Shown piece after piece: positions 44,716 through 56,446 of a DNA stretch of 64,000 nucleotides; positions within the stretch are counted from its first letter, which is position 1, and each line of letters opens with the position of its first letter. Location of the stretch: positions 32,238,501 through 32,302,500 of the forward strand of contig JAUMIR010000003.1 in the NCBI GenBank assembly GCA_030847615.1, in the 5' to 3' direction. The translations under genes and the position numbers were made by a program. The stretch is from Gambelia wislizenii. Lineage: Eukaryota > Chordata > Lepidosauria > Squamata > Crotaphytidae. The notes under the pieces were generated by a model. The model was not told where the DNA came from, did not search any database, and saw nothing but the letters and a program-made list of their open reading frames with translations.

Positions 44716-47464
44716 CTGGTGGCTCCCATGTTAGTAGAGAGTTGAGTTGATGCTAGAGTTTAGTCTGAACCTTAAAGAAGCTTTCCAAAGTAGTGAACCC
44801 TATCCCCAAAATAAGTTCTGCACCTTAGATAACTCCTTTAATGTTTGGACAAAACCCCAGAGTGGGTTCATCACCTCCACTGATATGGTAGCCACCAGAG
44901 CATGCAAACAGCCCCACATTCAGTCCCTCTCATTGACAGATAGGGTTGGGAAAGACCCTTGTCCAAAAATCCAGGATAGTAACTCCCAGACAGTGTATAT
45001 ACTCCTGAGATAGTTAGGACTGAGTCAGTATAAAGCACATTTAATGATGGTGATCATTATGGTTAACAATGTTTAATTATTCTTTGGCTTTTTATTATTC
45101 TTTGTGAATTACTGAATTTAGACTAGGCCATAAATAAATCATACACAAAGAAACATATGCACTATGTGTGTATGTGTGTCTATGTCATAATGTGTGTGTG
45201 TGTGTGTGTGTACATTATGTGTGCAAAGAAAGCAAAGCCAAAAAAGGAGTGGCATTGGAACAGAGGTTGGAATACAATTGGACTCACATAGTTCTTTTAA
45301 GTCTTCCCTTGCAACTTTAGTCAAACAAATAAATGACTATCTTTCTTCTTGAGTTGCCATCAGCAGCCAATCTAGCTTCAGATGTGCTGGCAACAATCTT
45401 TTAATTTTTGTTTGTTTGTTTTGTTCCCACATTAATAATGAGTTTGTCCTTCATCTGAGTGAACCAGCAAAGTCAAACCCACATGTCACAATGTAATGTG
45501 AAATGGAATAGCAACATCCTCATGAGATGTAAAAACTTAAAAGGATATTACTTTGAGGGGGAGCTAAGTAATATTACAAAGAAGAGAACAAAGAGAAGAA
45601 ATATTTCACTTTTTGTCAGCAGTGAGACAGCCTATAGCTATTAAAGTCAAGTGGTTAAATACGTATATTGTTGTCTGAATTTCTACAGCAGAGTGGACAC
45701 CTCTTTTTAAAACATCTAACAGTCCTCCTATTTGACTCCAGCTGTCTTTGAAGGTAACTATAAGGCAATGCCACCTGATTTCTAACTGCAAATATGAAGC
45801 TATCAATTTAACAATGAGATGGAATTATCTTGTGGCCATGCTTATAGTATCACAGGACTGTAGCCTAAGTCGGGATTCCTGAAATGCACATCTGACCACA
45901 TGATATTGCAGAGGGATCATTCCATGAAGTGCCCCAGACCAGAAAACTCATGACTGGAATCCTGTTGGTGTCATACCCATGTGTAAGTTCCTTTTATATA
46001 TGTGGTTGCACTTTTGTGGGCCATTGCACAGTGGCCATATAAGTTTTGTACAAGCTAGGGATACAAATGGTCTTTAATTGTGTTCTCATACCCAAGACCA
46101 ATAATGTTCTACCAATAGCAAGGAAGCTATGTAGTTTTCACGGATGATTAGTAGTTGAAAACTCATTCTGTGCAAAGAAAATTCTGTGCAGCAATGTTCT
46201 TTTCAGAACAGAAAACTTGATTTTCAACCCAGAAACAAGTTTTCTTCTCAGAAAATATGATCTTCTGCCCAGAGAAGAATATGCCTACATTTTCTGCATA
46301 CAAAACATGGAGTGTTGTTGTTGGGTTTTTTTTTGTTTTGTTTTGTTTTTTTGTTTTTTTTTTAAGAATGTCTTTAACTTTGCATACAGTGTGTCTGTCT
46401 ATTCTCCTTGTTAGGGTTTCCAAAAAAAATGTGAAACCCCTTTTACGCCTCTGATTCAAATATATGTGTATATTCTTACCATCTCTAGTATAAATGGAGC
46501 TCCAGAAGTGTAGCAACTTCACGTGGGACTCAATCCTATTGTTAGACTATAGTGGAGCTATTAAAAACAAATGGATTTTCCCTGAATGCTTATTCTAGAT
46601 TCAACAAATGATTGAACTGGATCTATCGCAGTGGGGACTAACCAACAGGATTCCAGCCATGCAGTTGCACATTCTTGGATGGTGCATCACTGCCTTCCAT
46701 GACCCACTTGATTCACTGGGATTGCAGAAACAGCCACTATGCATTCCCCATTCTGCAATGAGATCATAAGCAGGCCACACAGTTGATTGCACAGTATCAG
46801 CATTATGCAGAAGTGTGATATAATGAAACCACTGTGTAACTAAGTGATTGTAGATATATACTATCTAACCATGGTACATGTCTGTCTTCTAATGCTATAA
46901 GCAAGAACAAGGCTTTCCTAAATGGTTAAGTGCTTAGGAAAGCACCATTTGTTCTTGCAGAAGTGTGATTCATATCTTAAGAGGAACTGGGCTGTTATGG
47001 TGACCCTTTGTACAACACAGAAGGTCCATACAGGAAGTAGTGCTATATACCAAAAAATACTACTGTCATATGTAAGCTATATTTATTAGCTGATGGGAAA
47101 AGAAACCTGTCTGGCCCATCCCTATGCCTTTAACTACTCTTGATCCACAGAAATAATAAGCAGGTGAACTTTTTCACAGCATGGAGACGCATACTGTCAC
47201 TGCTATTATCAGCAGATCTAGCTGCTGTTAGAAGAGTGGCAGGTGGCTCTGGATTTATGTCACCTTGTGTTATATTCCCCAGAACTTGGGGAAAGTTTTG
47301 GAGTTCAGATCCCATAATTCCCTAGCTAACATGACCATTAAATATATTGAAACTTGTAGTCCAAATATTTTCAAGGCTCTGATTAGAGACTTACATTGTC
47401 TCCTGATGTGGCTGCCCAAGTCTCATCTGAAGCCATAAATCTGGAACTTAGCTTGACATCAAAA
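44716..47464. other. No recognised gene; microsatellites and a possible R-beta piece
   Basis: (TG)n lies at 45166-45178 and 45190-45210, and T/G-rich runs at 46321-46363. Words like ATTCTGTGCAAAG and TCAGAACAGAAAAC at 46145-46310 resemble R-beta. An open frame at 44747-45013 has no motif. Confidence 0.45.
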
Positions 47465-47600
47465 ATCATAGAATGTAGAGTTGGAGATCTCCTAGTTCAA
47501 CTCTCTGGGCACTACAGGCAGGATGTATAATGCAACATACACCTAAAGCATCCAGCAAAGGAAAGCCCACCATCCAACTAAGTACTGTAGTCTTTTCCTG
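47465..47600 (-). mobile_element. CR1 LINE 3' end (decayed)
   Basis: AATCATAGAATGTAGAGTTG, then CTAGTTCAACTCTCTGGGC and AAAGCATCCAGC, follow the inverted CR1 tail seen at 51977 and 36983, with many changes. Confidence 0.65.
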
Positions 47601-47669
47601 TGCAGACCAGGGACCTATTTGTTATCTACCCTGAGAGTCTCCATCTTGGAATATTGCATAATTGGCAAT

Positions 47670-47680
47670 CTATCTATCTG

Positions 47681-47711
<31 letters not shown>
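47670..47711. repeat. (ATCT)n microsatellite
   Basis: About ten units of CTAT/ATCT, ending 18 bases before the long palindrome. Confidence 0.95.
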
Positions 47712-47728
47712 TCCCTCTTGAAATATTG

Positions 47729-48160
47729 CTGCTGCCAGCTGACTTCTGGGTCCTGTTGCAGCAGCTGCGTCCCATCGCTGCTGCCACCACCACCAGCTGA
47801 CTGTCTGGGTCTCATTGCAAGTGGCCCATTGTTGCTGCCTCTAGTTGGCTGTCTGGGTCCCAATCTGGGCCACAGATTGAGTGGCAGGAGAGGATCATGA
47901 GGTGGAGAGGGAATTTGCATGTGGGTAGTAGTTGGCTGTTTCCTGAGCAGCCAACTACCACCCACATGTAAATTCCCTCTCCACCTCACAATCCTCTCCT
48001 GCCACTCAATCTGTGGTCCAGATTGGGACCCAGACAGCCAACTGGAGGTGGCAGCAATGGGCCACCTGCAATGAGACCCAGACAGTCAGCTGCTGGTGGT
48101 GGCAGCAGCGATGGGATGCAGCTGCTGCAAAAGGACCCAGAAGTCAGCTGGCAGCGGCAG
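47729..48160. repeat. Long imperfect palindrome, 432 bp
   Basis: The left arm (47729-47938) and right arm (47948-48160) are inverted complements across about 210 bases, separated by only 9 bases (47939-47947). The innermost pairing is TAGTTGGCTG against CAGCCAACTA. Scattered mismatches in the arms (for example GATCATGAGG against CCTCACAATC) show that it is not a copying artefact of one strand. The arms are rich in CAG/CTG words. No coding match; may be a foldback element. Confidence 0.88.
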
Positions 48161-48359
48161 CCATGGCAGCAGCAGGGTAACAAAGTGAGTCACCTTCAGA
48201 AATTCTGGGAAAAGTAAGGAATGCTGAGAAGCAGGAGGAGGAATTTAAAAATCCACCAACCTATCTTACAGGGTTTTCATGAGGTCTACTGGTCATTTTG
48301 GATGTTTTTGTTTGGTTGGGTTTGTTTATGGCATATGTTACGCTGGGTACAGCTAGTAG

Positions 48360-48860
48360 TTAATAATTTGGCTTGATGTGGCCTTCCACGTGATTGACAA
48401 GTAAACCAGGGACTCCCCAGGCACTAAGGCTGGAGTCATGAACAACTTAGGGCGGGGCCTTCTAAATAACTCAAGTCATACTCAGGTCAAGGTATTTCCT
48501 GAGACCATCTGGAGATGAGTCATTCACTAATCCACTTGGCAATAACAGAGTCCTCAATGGTTGCAAAATGGATTTTCCTCCCTACCCCTTCTCACAATAT
48601 AAGTGGCTTGCTCCTATGCAATTCCAAATATATCACCCATTAACTATTGTTAATACACCTGGAGAATCCTTTATTTTAACATGGAAAACTCCAACGGACA
48701 TTGTATTCCATTCTAAATCTCATCCCTTCAGGGGAATTATCAAATATAAATATCACATTAAAACTCTACCAAAGCATGCACAGATCCCCTTCTCATCTCC
48801 ACAACAGTCTGTATAGCCATATGCACAGACCCGCTTCTTCCTGACTCCACATCAGCCTGT
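48360..48860 (-). repeat. Unclassified dispersed repeat R-gamma, copy 2 (uninterrupted)
   Basis: It is the inverted counterpart of 17215-17966 without the pogo-like insertion. TTAATAATTTGGCTTGATGT marks the low end. TTCAGGGGAATTATCAAATA and ATATCACATTAAAAC lie near 48728-48770. The outer edge near 48860 is uncertain. Confidence 0.65.
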
Positions 48861-49254
48861 ATTACCATTCTGCCTCCCAGACCTCCTCTCTGCCAGCTTA
48901 CTTCATGATCTCAGGCCTCCAGGATTAGCATAGTAGAATGCACAATCGTCTTACTCTATTCCTCTATCCAAACATTTCCTGCTTTCTTTGATAGTCTTGT
49001 ATGATTGCTTGAATATTGAATGTAAGAGTGAATGCTGTTAAGATTAATTTCCAAGAAAAAACATTTCATTGTACATTCTAGCTTGAAGCCTCCTCAGTGA
49101 TTACTGGTATACACAGATCAAAAGATCCTGCCATTACCAAGCCTCTCACTGCCATTTTGAAGTAATTAAATAGTCCCCATATTAAGATTTTGGCACTAGT
49201 GGCATTCTCATGGACCCTACACAATTTAGGGGGGGGGTGCTTTCATTCTACACA

Positions 49255-49445
49255 AATATAGCATTACAATTTAGCTTTAACTGCCATGACTGCATCCTAT
49301 AAATCCTGGAGTTTGTAGTTTGATGAGACACTAGAGCTATCTGGCTGAAACTTCTAAATGTAGCTCCCTAAAATGAAAATTCCAAGCTCCTACAGGATGT
49401 CACCATGGCATTTAAAATGAATCACAGCAATATAATTGTAAGATT
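49255..49445. mobile_element. M1 inverted-repeat element, decayed copy
   Basis: TTTAACTGCCATGACTGC, AAATCCTGGAGTTTGTAGTT and the inverted ACCATGGCATTTAAAATGAA keep the layout of the family, with a more diverged right half. Confidence 0.6.
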
Positions 49446-49867
49446 CGGCATCCTTTCACATTACACAATCTGAATGTTATTCTCCTAAAGTTTCTTCTGA
49501 TATATTTATGATTTATTATATTTATTAATATTCCACCATTTTCCCAGTCCAGCACTCAGAAGGGCTTAATTAGCGAAGTAATTAAATCTTTTGTTTGTTT
49601 AATTGAAGTTTGCATAAATTGGACATACAAGTTGGAGTTGCTAATGAGAGATCATCCTATGACTCACAGTAAAAAAATTGTAGTGGCTACAAGTGAAGAA
49701 AAACTATAAGTTCCAAATAATTCTTGGGGAAATTAGCAACATAATGATTGATAGGATTAATTAGGATTGTGGGAAAGGTTGCTTCTCAACTCTTGAACTG
49801 TTTTTTTATTTAAATGATTTGGTCAGTACAGCATATGCCTGCTTCTTGTTCTCTCTCTCTGGCTTTG

Positions 49868-50405
49868 CTTCGCAAACGAAGATTCAGGAAGGACTCATCC
49901 CGCACTTTCTGCAAGCGCGCTGATGACTAAAAAGGCCAATCCGAGATCTTTGCCTTGGTTTGACCACATCAGAAGATGCCCATTGGCCGCAGCTAGCCAA
50001 CCAGGTAGATGGGGATGAGCTTTCGTTAGGCCACCTTTTCTAGGCCCCTCTCCATATGGAGCAAGCAGTGCTCTTCTTAAAAAATGCTGCTTGGTCATTC
50101 AGGATGCTGCCGAACAAGACTGTCATCCCCCAGGTCAGCCTCAAGCAACCAAAGTCCAGAACCACCTGCATGCAGAGTTGAGACTGCGGCTTCCAGTGCA
50201 TCTTTACACCTGCCGTTTCGTCCCTCGCCTATCGCTACAGGGCTTTTTTGGCATTGGATTTGTCCTTCGAGCCTGTGCAATGGATTTTTCTGGTGGAGCG
50301 CAACGTGCACAGAACTGGCCTCACCCTTTAAACCAAAGGTTCATCTGCTGTGGCCTTGCAACCATGGTAGCAGCGAGGTCCTCGGGTTGTAGCTTTGATT
50401 AGAGT
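49868..50405 (-). mobile_element. Orphan LINE-X tail joined to a different body
   Basis: Bases 49868-49947 match the 3'-terminal 80 bases of LINE-X, including the hairpin CTTCG-CAAA-CGAAG (49868-49881). At about 49948 the similarity stops: the C-terminal zinc-finger coding region is replaced by another sequence that runs to at least 50400. On the minus strand that body has short open frames without recognised motifs. It could be an internally deleted LINE-X that joins 5' region to 3' end, or a non-autonomous partner using the LINE-X tail. The upper boundary is uncertain. Confidence 0.55.
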
Positions 50406-50545
50406 TTCCTTCTCTTAGTGGTTGACCTTACAGGGTTGGACAAGCACCATCTGCCCGGGTTTGGGATTAGAGTTTTCCTTCTCCTAGGAAGGTTGCCATA
50501 AGGCTAGAGAGCCCATCCTGGCCTTTGACGCTCTTTTTCAGACCC

Positions 50546-51239
50546 TTCAGTTTTGACCTGTTCTTGTTCTAGTGCATGCTAATTAAGCAAGAATATTTGC
50601 TATACATTAGTCTTAGAGTGTGCAGTTTTAAGATATAACCTGAAAGCTGACTCATATTTTTCAAACTGGGATATCTGATGCCAAAAGTAAAACTCATTCA
50701 TTGGCTTTCCCCCTGTAATGAATTGATTTGGTTAAAGATAAACAAGCTTTTTGTACCATACAAAGACTCTTGAGTTTCTTTGAAATTCCCTTTCTGCTTT
50801 TATGGAAATTGCAAGAAAAATGTCATATTTTGGGAATCTGTATCTCTCTTTCATGAGATCAGAACACTTAAGAGGCTATTTTCAAGATTCACTCCACTCT
50901 AGACACAGAGAGAGCCATATCCTATCTGAAACACACACAAACATACACACAGGGTAGGATTGCCAGGTTGAATATGGGACAGGACTCCTGTTGCTTTAAT
51001 ATTTAACATATCTTTGAGTTCCATCAGGAAGAACTACATCATCTCCTCGCTCAACTACGCCCAAACTCACCTTTTAGGTGATGCACCTCCCCAAACATGA
51101 CTTCTCCCAGGCCAGTGGAAACGAGGTGGTACAATGGAAGAGTAGTATTCTGCTCTGTATTTGTAACTGGTGGGTTTAAGGGGGTAAAGGAAGAGGCATG
51201 CCATAGTTCTTCTGATGGAACTTTACAGTAATTCTTCCT
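50546..51239. other. No recognised feature
   Basis: No repeat or coding signal recognised. (AC)-rich words near 50930-50950. Confidence 0.4.
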
Positions 51240-51482
51240 GATAGTGCGTGTCTTGCCTTCAAGTTGCCGGTTGACTTATGGCAACCCCATGAATTTCATA
51301 AGGTTTTCTTAGGCAAGGAATATTCAGAGGTGGCTTTGCCAGTTCATTCCTCTGAAATATAGCCTACAGCACCTGGTATTCATTGGTGGTCTCCCATCTG
51401 AGTAATAACCAGAGCTAACCCTTCTTAGCTTCCAAGATCAACAGGATCTGGTACCTTTAGGATATTTGGGTGACTCCTGATT
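51240..51482 (-). mobile_element. 5S rRNA-derived SINE with BovB-like tail
   Basis: The plus strand at 51358-51460 reads AGCCTACAGCACCTGGTATT, GGTGGTCTCCCATCTGAGTA and CTTCTTAGCTTCCAAGATCA, the complement of most of 5S rRNA (…TTAGTACTTGGATGGGAGACC…GGTGCTGTAGGC). The low-coordinate part is the inverted BovB-type tail (TTGACTTATGGCAACCCCAT and TTTTCTTAGGCAAGGAA). So the SINE has a 5S head and a Sauria-type tail. The 5S internal promoter region is covered but mutated. Confidence 0.85.
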
Positions 51483-51686
51483 GAAAATCTGCTATATTAA
51501 ATATTAAATATATTTAAATATTAATCTGCTATATTAAATATTAAAGCAATAGGAGCCCTATCCCATATTCAACATGGTAACTCTAGTTCACATGAACACA
51601 CAGACTAAAGACACAAAGGATCACAATCTACTGAATACTAGATAAAAGACATGGTATGGTGTAAGCTATCAAGAGTAATTACAAAA

Positions 51687-51714
51687 CATTTAACCACTGT
51701 ACCACCAGGGCTCC
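51687..51714 (-). mobile_element. SINE head fragment
   Basis: TTTAACCACTGTACCACCAG followed by GGCTCCC is the inverted tRNA-like start of the SINE at 60972. Only this short piece is recognisable. Confidence 0.45.
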
Positions 51715-51976
51715 CTATACTTATGGCATTGATGTAATTATTCTCAGTATCTTATACTTCACCATTTTCCTATCTAGTAGACATGAACACACACAAATAA
51801 AAATATTGGCCATACATACACAGCAGAACATAGAACATGAAAGCCATGCTGAATAAGACTACGTGCAACCTGGCAGTACCCCAACTGAAGAGTTTCTGAG
51901 GTGCTGGAGATCAGAGCACAAGGAAATGACATCTGCAGTTCTCTCCTGGTTGCAGGGTGCCTTGGGGTAAACAGTT

Positions 51977-52166
51977 CATAGAATCATAGAATTGCAGAGT
52001 TGGAAGAGACCACGAGGGCCATCCTGTCCAACCCCCTGCCATGCAGGAAATCACAATCAAAGCATCCCTGAAAGATGGCCATCCAGCCTCTGTTTAAAGA
52101 CCTCCAAGGAAGGAGACTCCACCACGCTCCGAGGGAGTGTGTTCCACTGCCGAACAGCTCTTACCA
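51977..52166 (-). mobile_element. CR1 LINE 3' end (well preserved)
   Basis: TCATAGAATCATAGAATTGC, GTTGGAAGAGACCACGAGG and CCCCCTGCCATGCAGGAAA, then the end of ORF2 in reverse (GGCCATCCAGCCTCTGTTTA). Close to copy C, with truncation about 190 bases in. Confidence 0.92.
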
Positions 52167-52259
52167 GTTGTGGTAAGACCCTGAAGGGTCTCTCTGTTGC
52201 CTGTTTTCAAGGCATCTATCCTACGTTCCAGTTAACAAGTGACCCATGAACCAAGTGTA

Positions 52260-52830
52260 AGGACTTTATCAGACAATGAAACAAGGTGTCGGAATGACAC
52301 CACATAATGGCAAAAGGCCATGCAGATCAGAATCAGACAACATCACCCAGTTAAAATCAGCCTCAAACCTGTATTTTTTTATTTACGGCTGAAGCCGTCA
52401 ATAGATCCCTGTGGTGCTTTAGCACCGACATTGCCAGCATGCAAAACCTTGGGCTGTTTAACTCTTGTGACTGCAGAGAGAATGGTCAGTCCTGCACCAA
52501 CACTTCCAGATAAGATCAGGACATCCAGGTAAGTTTCACTCTTTTTATGACCATCCCTGGTTTACTTGGGACTTTAACGTGTGTGTGCACACTTTTAAAA
52601 AATGTTATGCTTTATTTTTGTTTGTTTTTTCAAATTTCCCATGCAACAAAGTCTTGTGGGATTTCGAATGAGGAAGTGAATCGGACTCCATTCACTTCGT
52701 CTTCATTGCTGGAGCTGCCTTTGCCAGGAAAGGAAGGTAAGTGCAGGGGTGTGTGTTATTTTGCCAGCAAAATTGGGGTTTTTTTATGCCAGCAAAAGAA
52801 TGTTTTAAGGGCCTAGTCTGATAAAGTCCT
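52260..52830 (+). mobile_element. TIR element T2, copy 2 (571 bp)
   Basis: AGGACTTTATCAGAC (52260-52274) and GTCTGATAAAGTCCT (52816-52830) are perfect 15-base inverted repeats. The interior is colinear with 19983-21201 minus its nested insert. Both copies keep two AGGTAAG words. No transposase is encoded; the mobilising family is unknown. No exact target duplication was found. Confidence 0.82.
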
Positions 52831-53278
52831 AAGAGTTGCCAGGGTGTTAATTCAGTCCAGGTCAGTCACAGGGTATTCAACAGGATGGAGGGAGAAGAAA
52901 TAGAGTGGTGGTCAGTAGGTCCAGAAATTCTTCAGCAAGTAAGCCATCCAGATAAACAAAGATAGCAAGAAATGAAACAGAGTTGTAAATCGTAGCCAGT
53001 CCAAGGTCAGGAAAACATGAACACCAAAAAGTACTGCTAGTTACCAAGAAGGAGGGTTGAAAACAATAAAGCTACCAGGGAGTGGCTGGGAGATTTGTAG
53101 GCAGCTGTTTCAAGACACTAGGTGCCTAGTTAGGTCAGTATCTCATACTTAATAATTACTGCGAAGAAGAAATCTCTTCTTGTTTTTTTCATTACTCAGT
53201 AAATTATGGTAAAAGGTCATCTGCCACATCCTGCTGGGGAGTAAGACCCCCTCTGCCTCAAACCCCAGCTCCTTAGAC

Positions 53279-53299
53279 TCAGAGAGAGAGAGAGAGAGA
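53279..53299. repeat. (GA)n microsatellite
   Basis: A simple GA run of about ten units. Confidence 0.9.
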
Positions 53300-53387
53300 C
53301 TACCAGCATCATGGGCTGTCCTGGCAATCTGCCTCCTCTTCACCTGAATCTTCCAATTCCAGAGGGTGAGTTAGGACAGCACGTTTA

Positions 53388-53640
53388 TTTTTATTTTATT
53401 TATTTATTTATTTATTTATTTATACCCCTCTCTTCAGCCACAAAGGGTATCAGAGTGGCTTACAAATCGTCAACTTAACAGTTCCCTGCCCTCAGGCTTA
53501 CAATCTAAATAAGACAGGACACATAAGGAAAAGGGAATGGCAGTGGGGATAGGGATTAAATCAAGCAGATACTGCTGGTTCTTCTCTCCCTCCAAGGCAG
53601 GGCAGTGACAGTTGGGCTGGAGGGAGGGCCTTTCACTTGC
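53388..53640 (-). mobile_element. LINE 3' end with TAAA tail, same tail as the tRNA-SINE
   Basis: On the minus strand the low end reads GATTTGTAAGCCACTCTGAT, CTGAAGAGAGGGGTATAAAT and then TAAA units (53393-53422). This is nearly the tail of the SINE at 60972-61245. Upstream, TTAGATTGTAAGCCTGAGGG and GCAGGGAACTGTTAAG are not SINE sequence, so this is probably the parental LINE 3' untranslated region (possibly L2-like). Confidence 0.6.
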
Positions 53641-55142
53641 CTCCTTGTGACCAGGAAAGTGCTGCAGACATCATTTCCTGGTATTACAAACTGCAGCACC
53701 TCAGAAACACTTAAGAAGGGCTGCTGCAAGGTTTTGAAGGTAGGTTGGGGTGGGTGTTGTCAGTTGGAGCTCGATCATCATAGTTATATGATGATGTAGG
53801 TCACAGATGGAGTTCTTGCACAAGAATCATGGTCTTTTGCATTAAAAACATTCAAATCACTGTTGGGAATGTCAAAGTTCAGTTGGATCATATTTTCATG
53901 TATGGTGGCAATGTCCTAAAATTAGAAGGTTCTGGGGGAGAAAATTCACAAATCAATATTAGAGATATTAAGCATAAATTTTGAAATTGTACCTGAATTG
54001 TATCTGCAAAATATGACCTCCATGATCTCTAGATCGAGAAAAAATACAGGAAAAAAATACTTTATATGATCTCTAGTGCTTGACTGGTAATTGCAATAAA
54101 ATGGAAAAAATAAGAAAGCCTCAAAACAGGAGATCGGAAATTTAAAGTCATAGATATGTTGGATAAACAAATTAATGGACTGATCGAATTTTTAAACAAC
54201 AGATCAAGTAGAAAGAGATTGGGTACCAGTTGTATCTTTTTGGAAACTGGACCAGAAAAGAATGAGTTAACAGATAGCTAACAGTGGAGGGACTAAATAT
54301 AGTTGGAACAGATGCACATAGGAACCACAATAATTTTAAGAGTACATAATGAGCAAGTTAGTTGGATGGTAAATATAAAAATATGTTCATAATACAAAGC
54401 CTAATCCAAATACTTTATAAATCAGTAACAGTCAGAAATAATTTCAGAAGTGATTGCACCAAAAAAATGGCTATCAGGAAACAGTGTTGTTTGTGCAAAA
54501 ATGCACAAAAAGACACAATTGTCCTACAAAAGAAAACCCACATATATTTCTGCACAAAATAGTTTCCTTAAACATCTTTGGGATGTGCAGATACTGGGCA
54601 AAAACTGGGCAAAATGCTTACCATTACGTTATTATTCCCAAGTTACCCAAGAGCCAGAAACCCCATTTTTTCAAAAGGGAAACAAATAATAGTAAATGTG
54701 TGTGGTAGGGACCATGGAGCTTTAAAAAATGAAGTTAAGAGTAGTGAAAAGGAAGATTTGGTGTGATACTTGGGGGGGGGGTTAATTGCAAAGGCACTGA
54801 GAAATGGGGCAATCTCCAAAAATCAAATTGTAATATGATTAATGTCTTCTAAACCTCAAAGATCACTTAGAGAAGGGAGAGAGAGAGACTGTCTCATAGT
54901 TTTAATCAATTAAATATGAGAGGACAAGATAATAAGACCAATTAACAGCATTTGTACTGATCAAAGATTATAAAAATTAACAACACATCAGCATTAATTT
55001 TGTTACTTTAACTTAATGTTCTCTTGGACAAGTTGTAAATGGATGTGTACTGAAAGGAAAGGTCAGAAAACTTCATTGCAGTCGTATTTGTGTCTCAGCA
55101 GAGCAAAAAAAGAGAACCCTAGCGGGGCCAGAAAAGACGTTT
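53641..55142. other. No recognised gene; possible R-beta-like words
   Basis: TTTGTGCAAAAATGCAC and TTTCTGCACAAAATAG at 54490-54562 recall R-beta. Overlapping open frames at 54362-54766 have no motif. A G run lies at 54773-54780. Confidence 0.4.
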
Positions 55143-55841
55143 TCTTCGCAAACGAAGGTTCAGGAAGGACTCATCCCATGCTTTCTGCAAGTACGCTGAT
55201 GACTAAAAAGGCCAGTCTGAGATAAACAAGTCCGGCTGCAGAAAGCACAGCAGAAGGTCTCCTTGGGTGATGGTTTCCGGGTTGTGATTCTTTCTGCATT
55301 GTCGTTTCTCTTCAAGACTTGTTCGGCGTGAGTTCTCAAATAAGGCTGCAGCATTGTGGATAGTGTGTCTCCATGCCTCCCGATGTGAAGCCAGGGCGGA
55401 CCATTGTTGGTGATCAACTTGGCCGAGCCTGATATGTTGTTTCAGGGAGTCCTTATATCGCTTTTTTGGAGTGCCCCTCTAACGCTGACCCATGGCGAGT
55501 TCACCGTAGTGTACTATTTTTGGGAGGCAATGATCCTCCATCCTAGAAATGTGCCCTGCCCAGCGCACCTGTGTTCTCAGTATCATGGCCTCAGTGCTGG
55601 TGATCCCAGCTTGCTCAAGGACAGCAACATTCGTCACATAGTCAGTCCAGTGTATATTTAGGATTGTGCGTATACAGCGCTGATGAAAGCGTTTGAGGAG
55701 TCCTAAGTGGTGGCATAGGTGACCCATGTTTCAGACCCATAAAGGAGAATAGACAGTACAATGGCTCTATACACAGTGATTTTTGTGCATCGCCTCAGGT
55801 GTTTATTACTCCAGACTCTTTTGTAAAGTCTTCCAAATGTA
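55143..55841 (-). mobile_element. LINE-X, copy 3 (C-terminal part)
   Basis: It starts (3' end) with the hairpin CTTCG-CAAA-CGAAG at 55143-55156. Going up, the minus strand encodes the C2HC finger region, REAWRHTIHNAAALFENSRR-like sequence, WAGHISRMEDHCLPKIVHYG and LKRFHQRCIRTILNIHWTDY. A stop near 55480 separates the two open segments (55160-55417 and 55479-55727). Similarity to copy 1 ends abruptly after CTTCCAAATGT at 55841, the 5' truncation point. Confidence 0.88.
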
Positions 55842-56446
55842 TGAAAAAAACATGAGGCCATGCTCAGAGATTATTAGAAACAAAAGTAGTTGCTTTTTCC
55901 AGCATATAAATGTAGCAAGCTGTACACAGAGTGCCACTTTTAATGTGTCTGATAATCTCTTGAGTTTCTAGTGTGGGAATTTAAGAATAATGTCAAAAGG
56001 ACTGCACTGTTCTGAGACATTTTTTTAAAAGTGCCCCAAGGTTTTGTTATGAGGAAAAGAAACCTATAACAATGACAGCTTGTTAGCCTTTGAATCACAC
56101 TCTGGTGGCAGCTAACATCAGTTTGTCTACCAATAGAGTATTAAAAATGTTATTTATAGCTATCAAGGTCAGGCATGGTTTGGACACATGGCATCTTTTG
56201 TGTCATACAGAATTAATAGGAATAGCTGTCTTATCATTCTGATTTGACCTGTCTTAACTCAAACATGTGCACTGAATGAACACTGTCAGGGCCTGGAATC
56301 CCACATGATCCCATCTTGGACACAATTGCAAAGATATGTATATCTTAATCACTGTAATCCAATATTGCTCTTCCAATGTCTTTTCCATATTTTATTATTC
56401 TACTTTATTTATTGATCTCCTACTTTTCCCCAAAACTGCTTACAAA

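Noticed and set aside
51358..51460. A 5S rRNA gene
   Set aside because: The sequence is a diverged, partial 5S copy joined to a SINE tail, so it is a SINE head and not a functional gene.
52252..52838. Target-site duplication for T2 copy 2
   Set aside because: The 8 bases on each side (CAAGTGTA and AAGAGTTG) do not match, so no superfamily was assigned.
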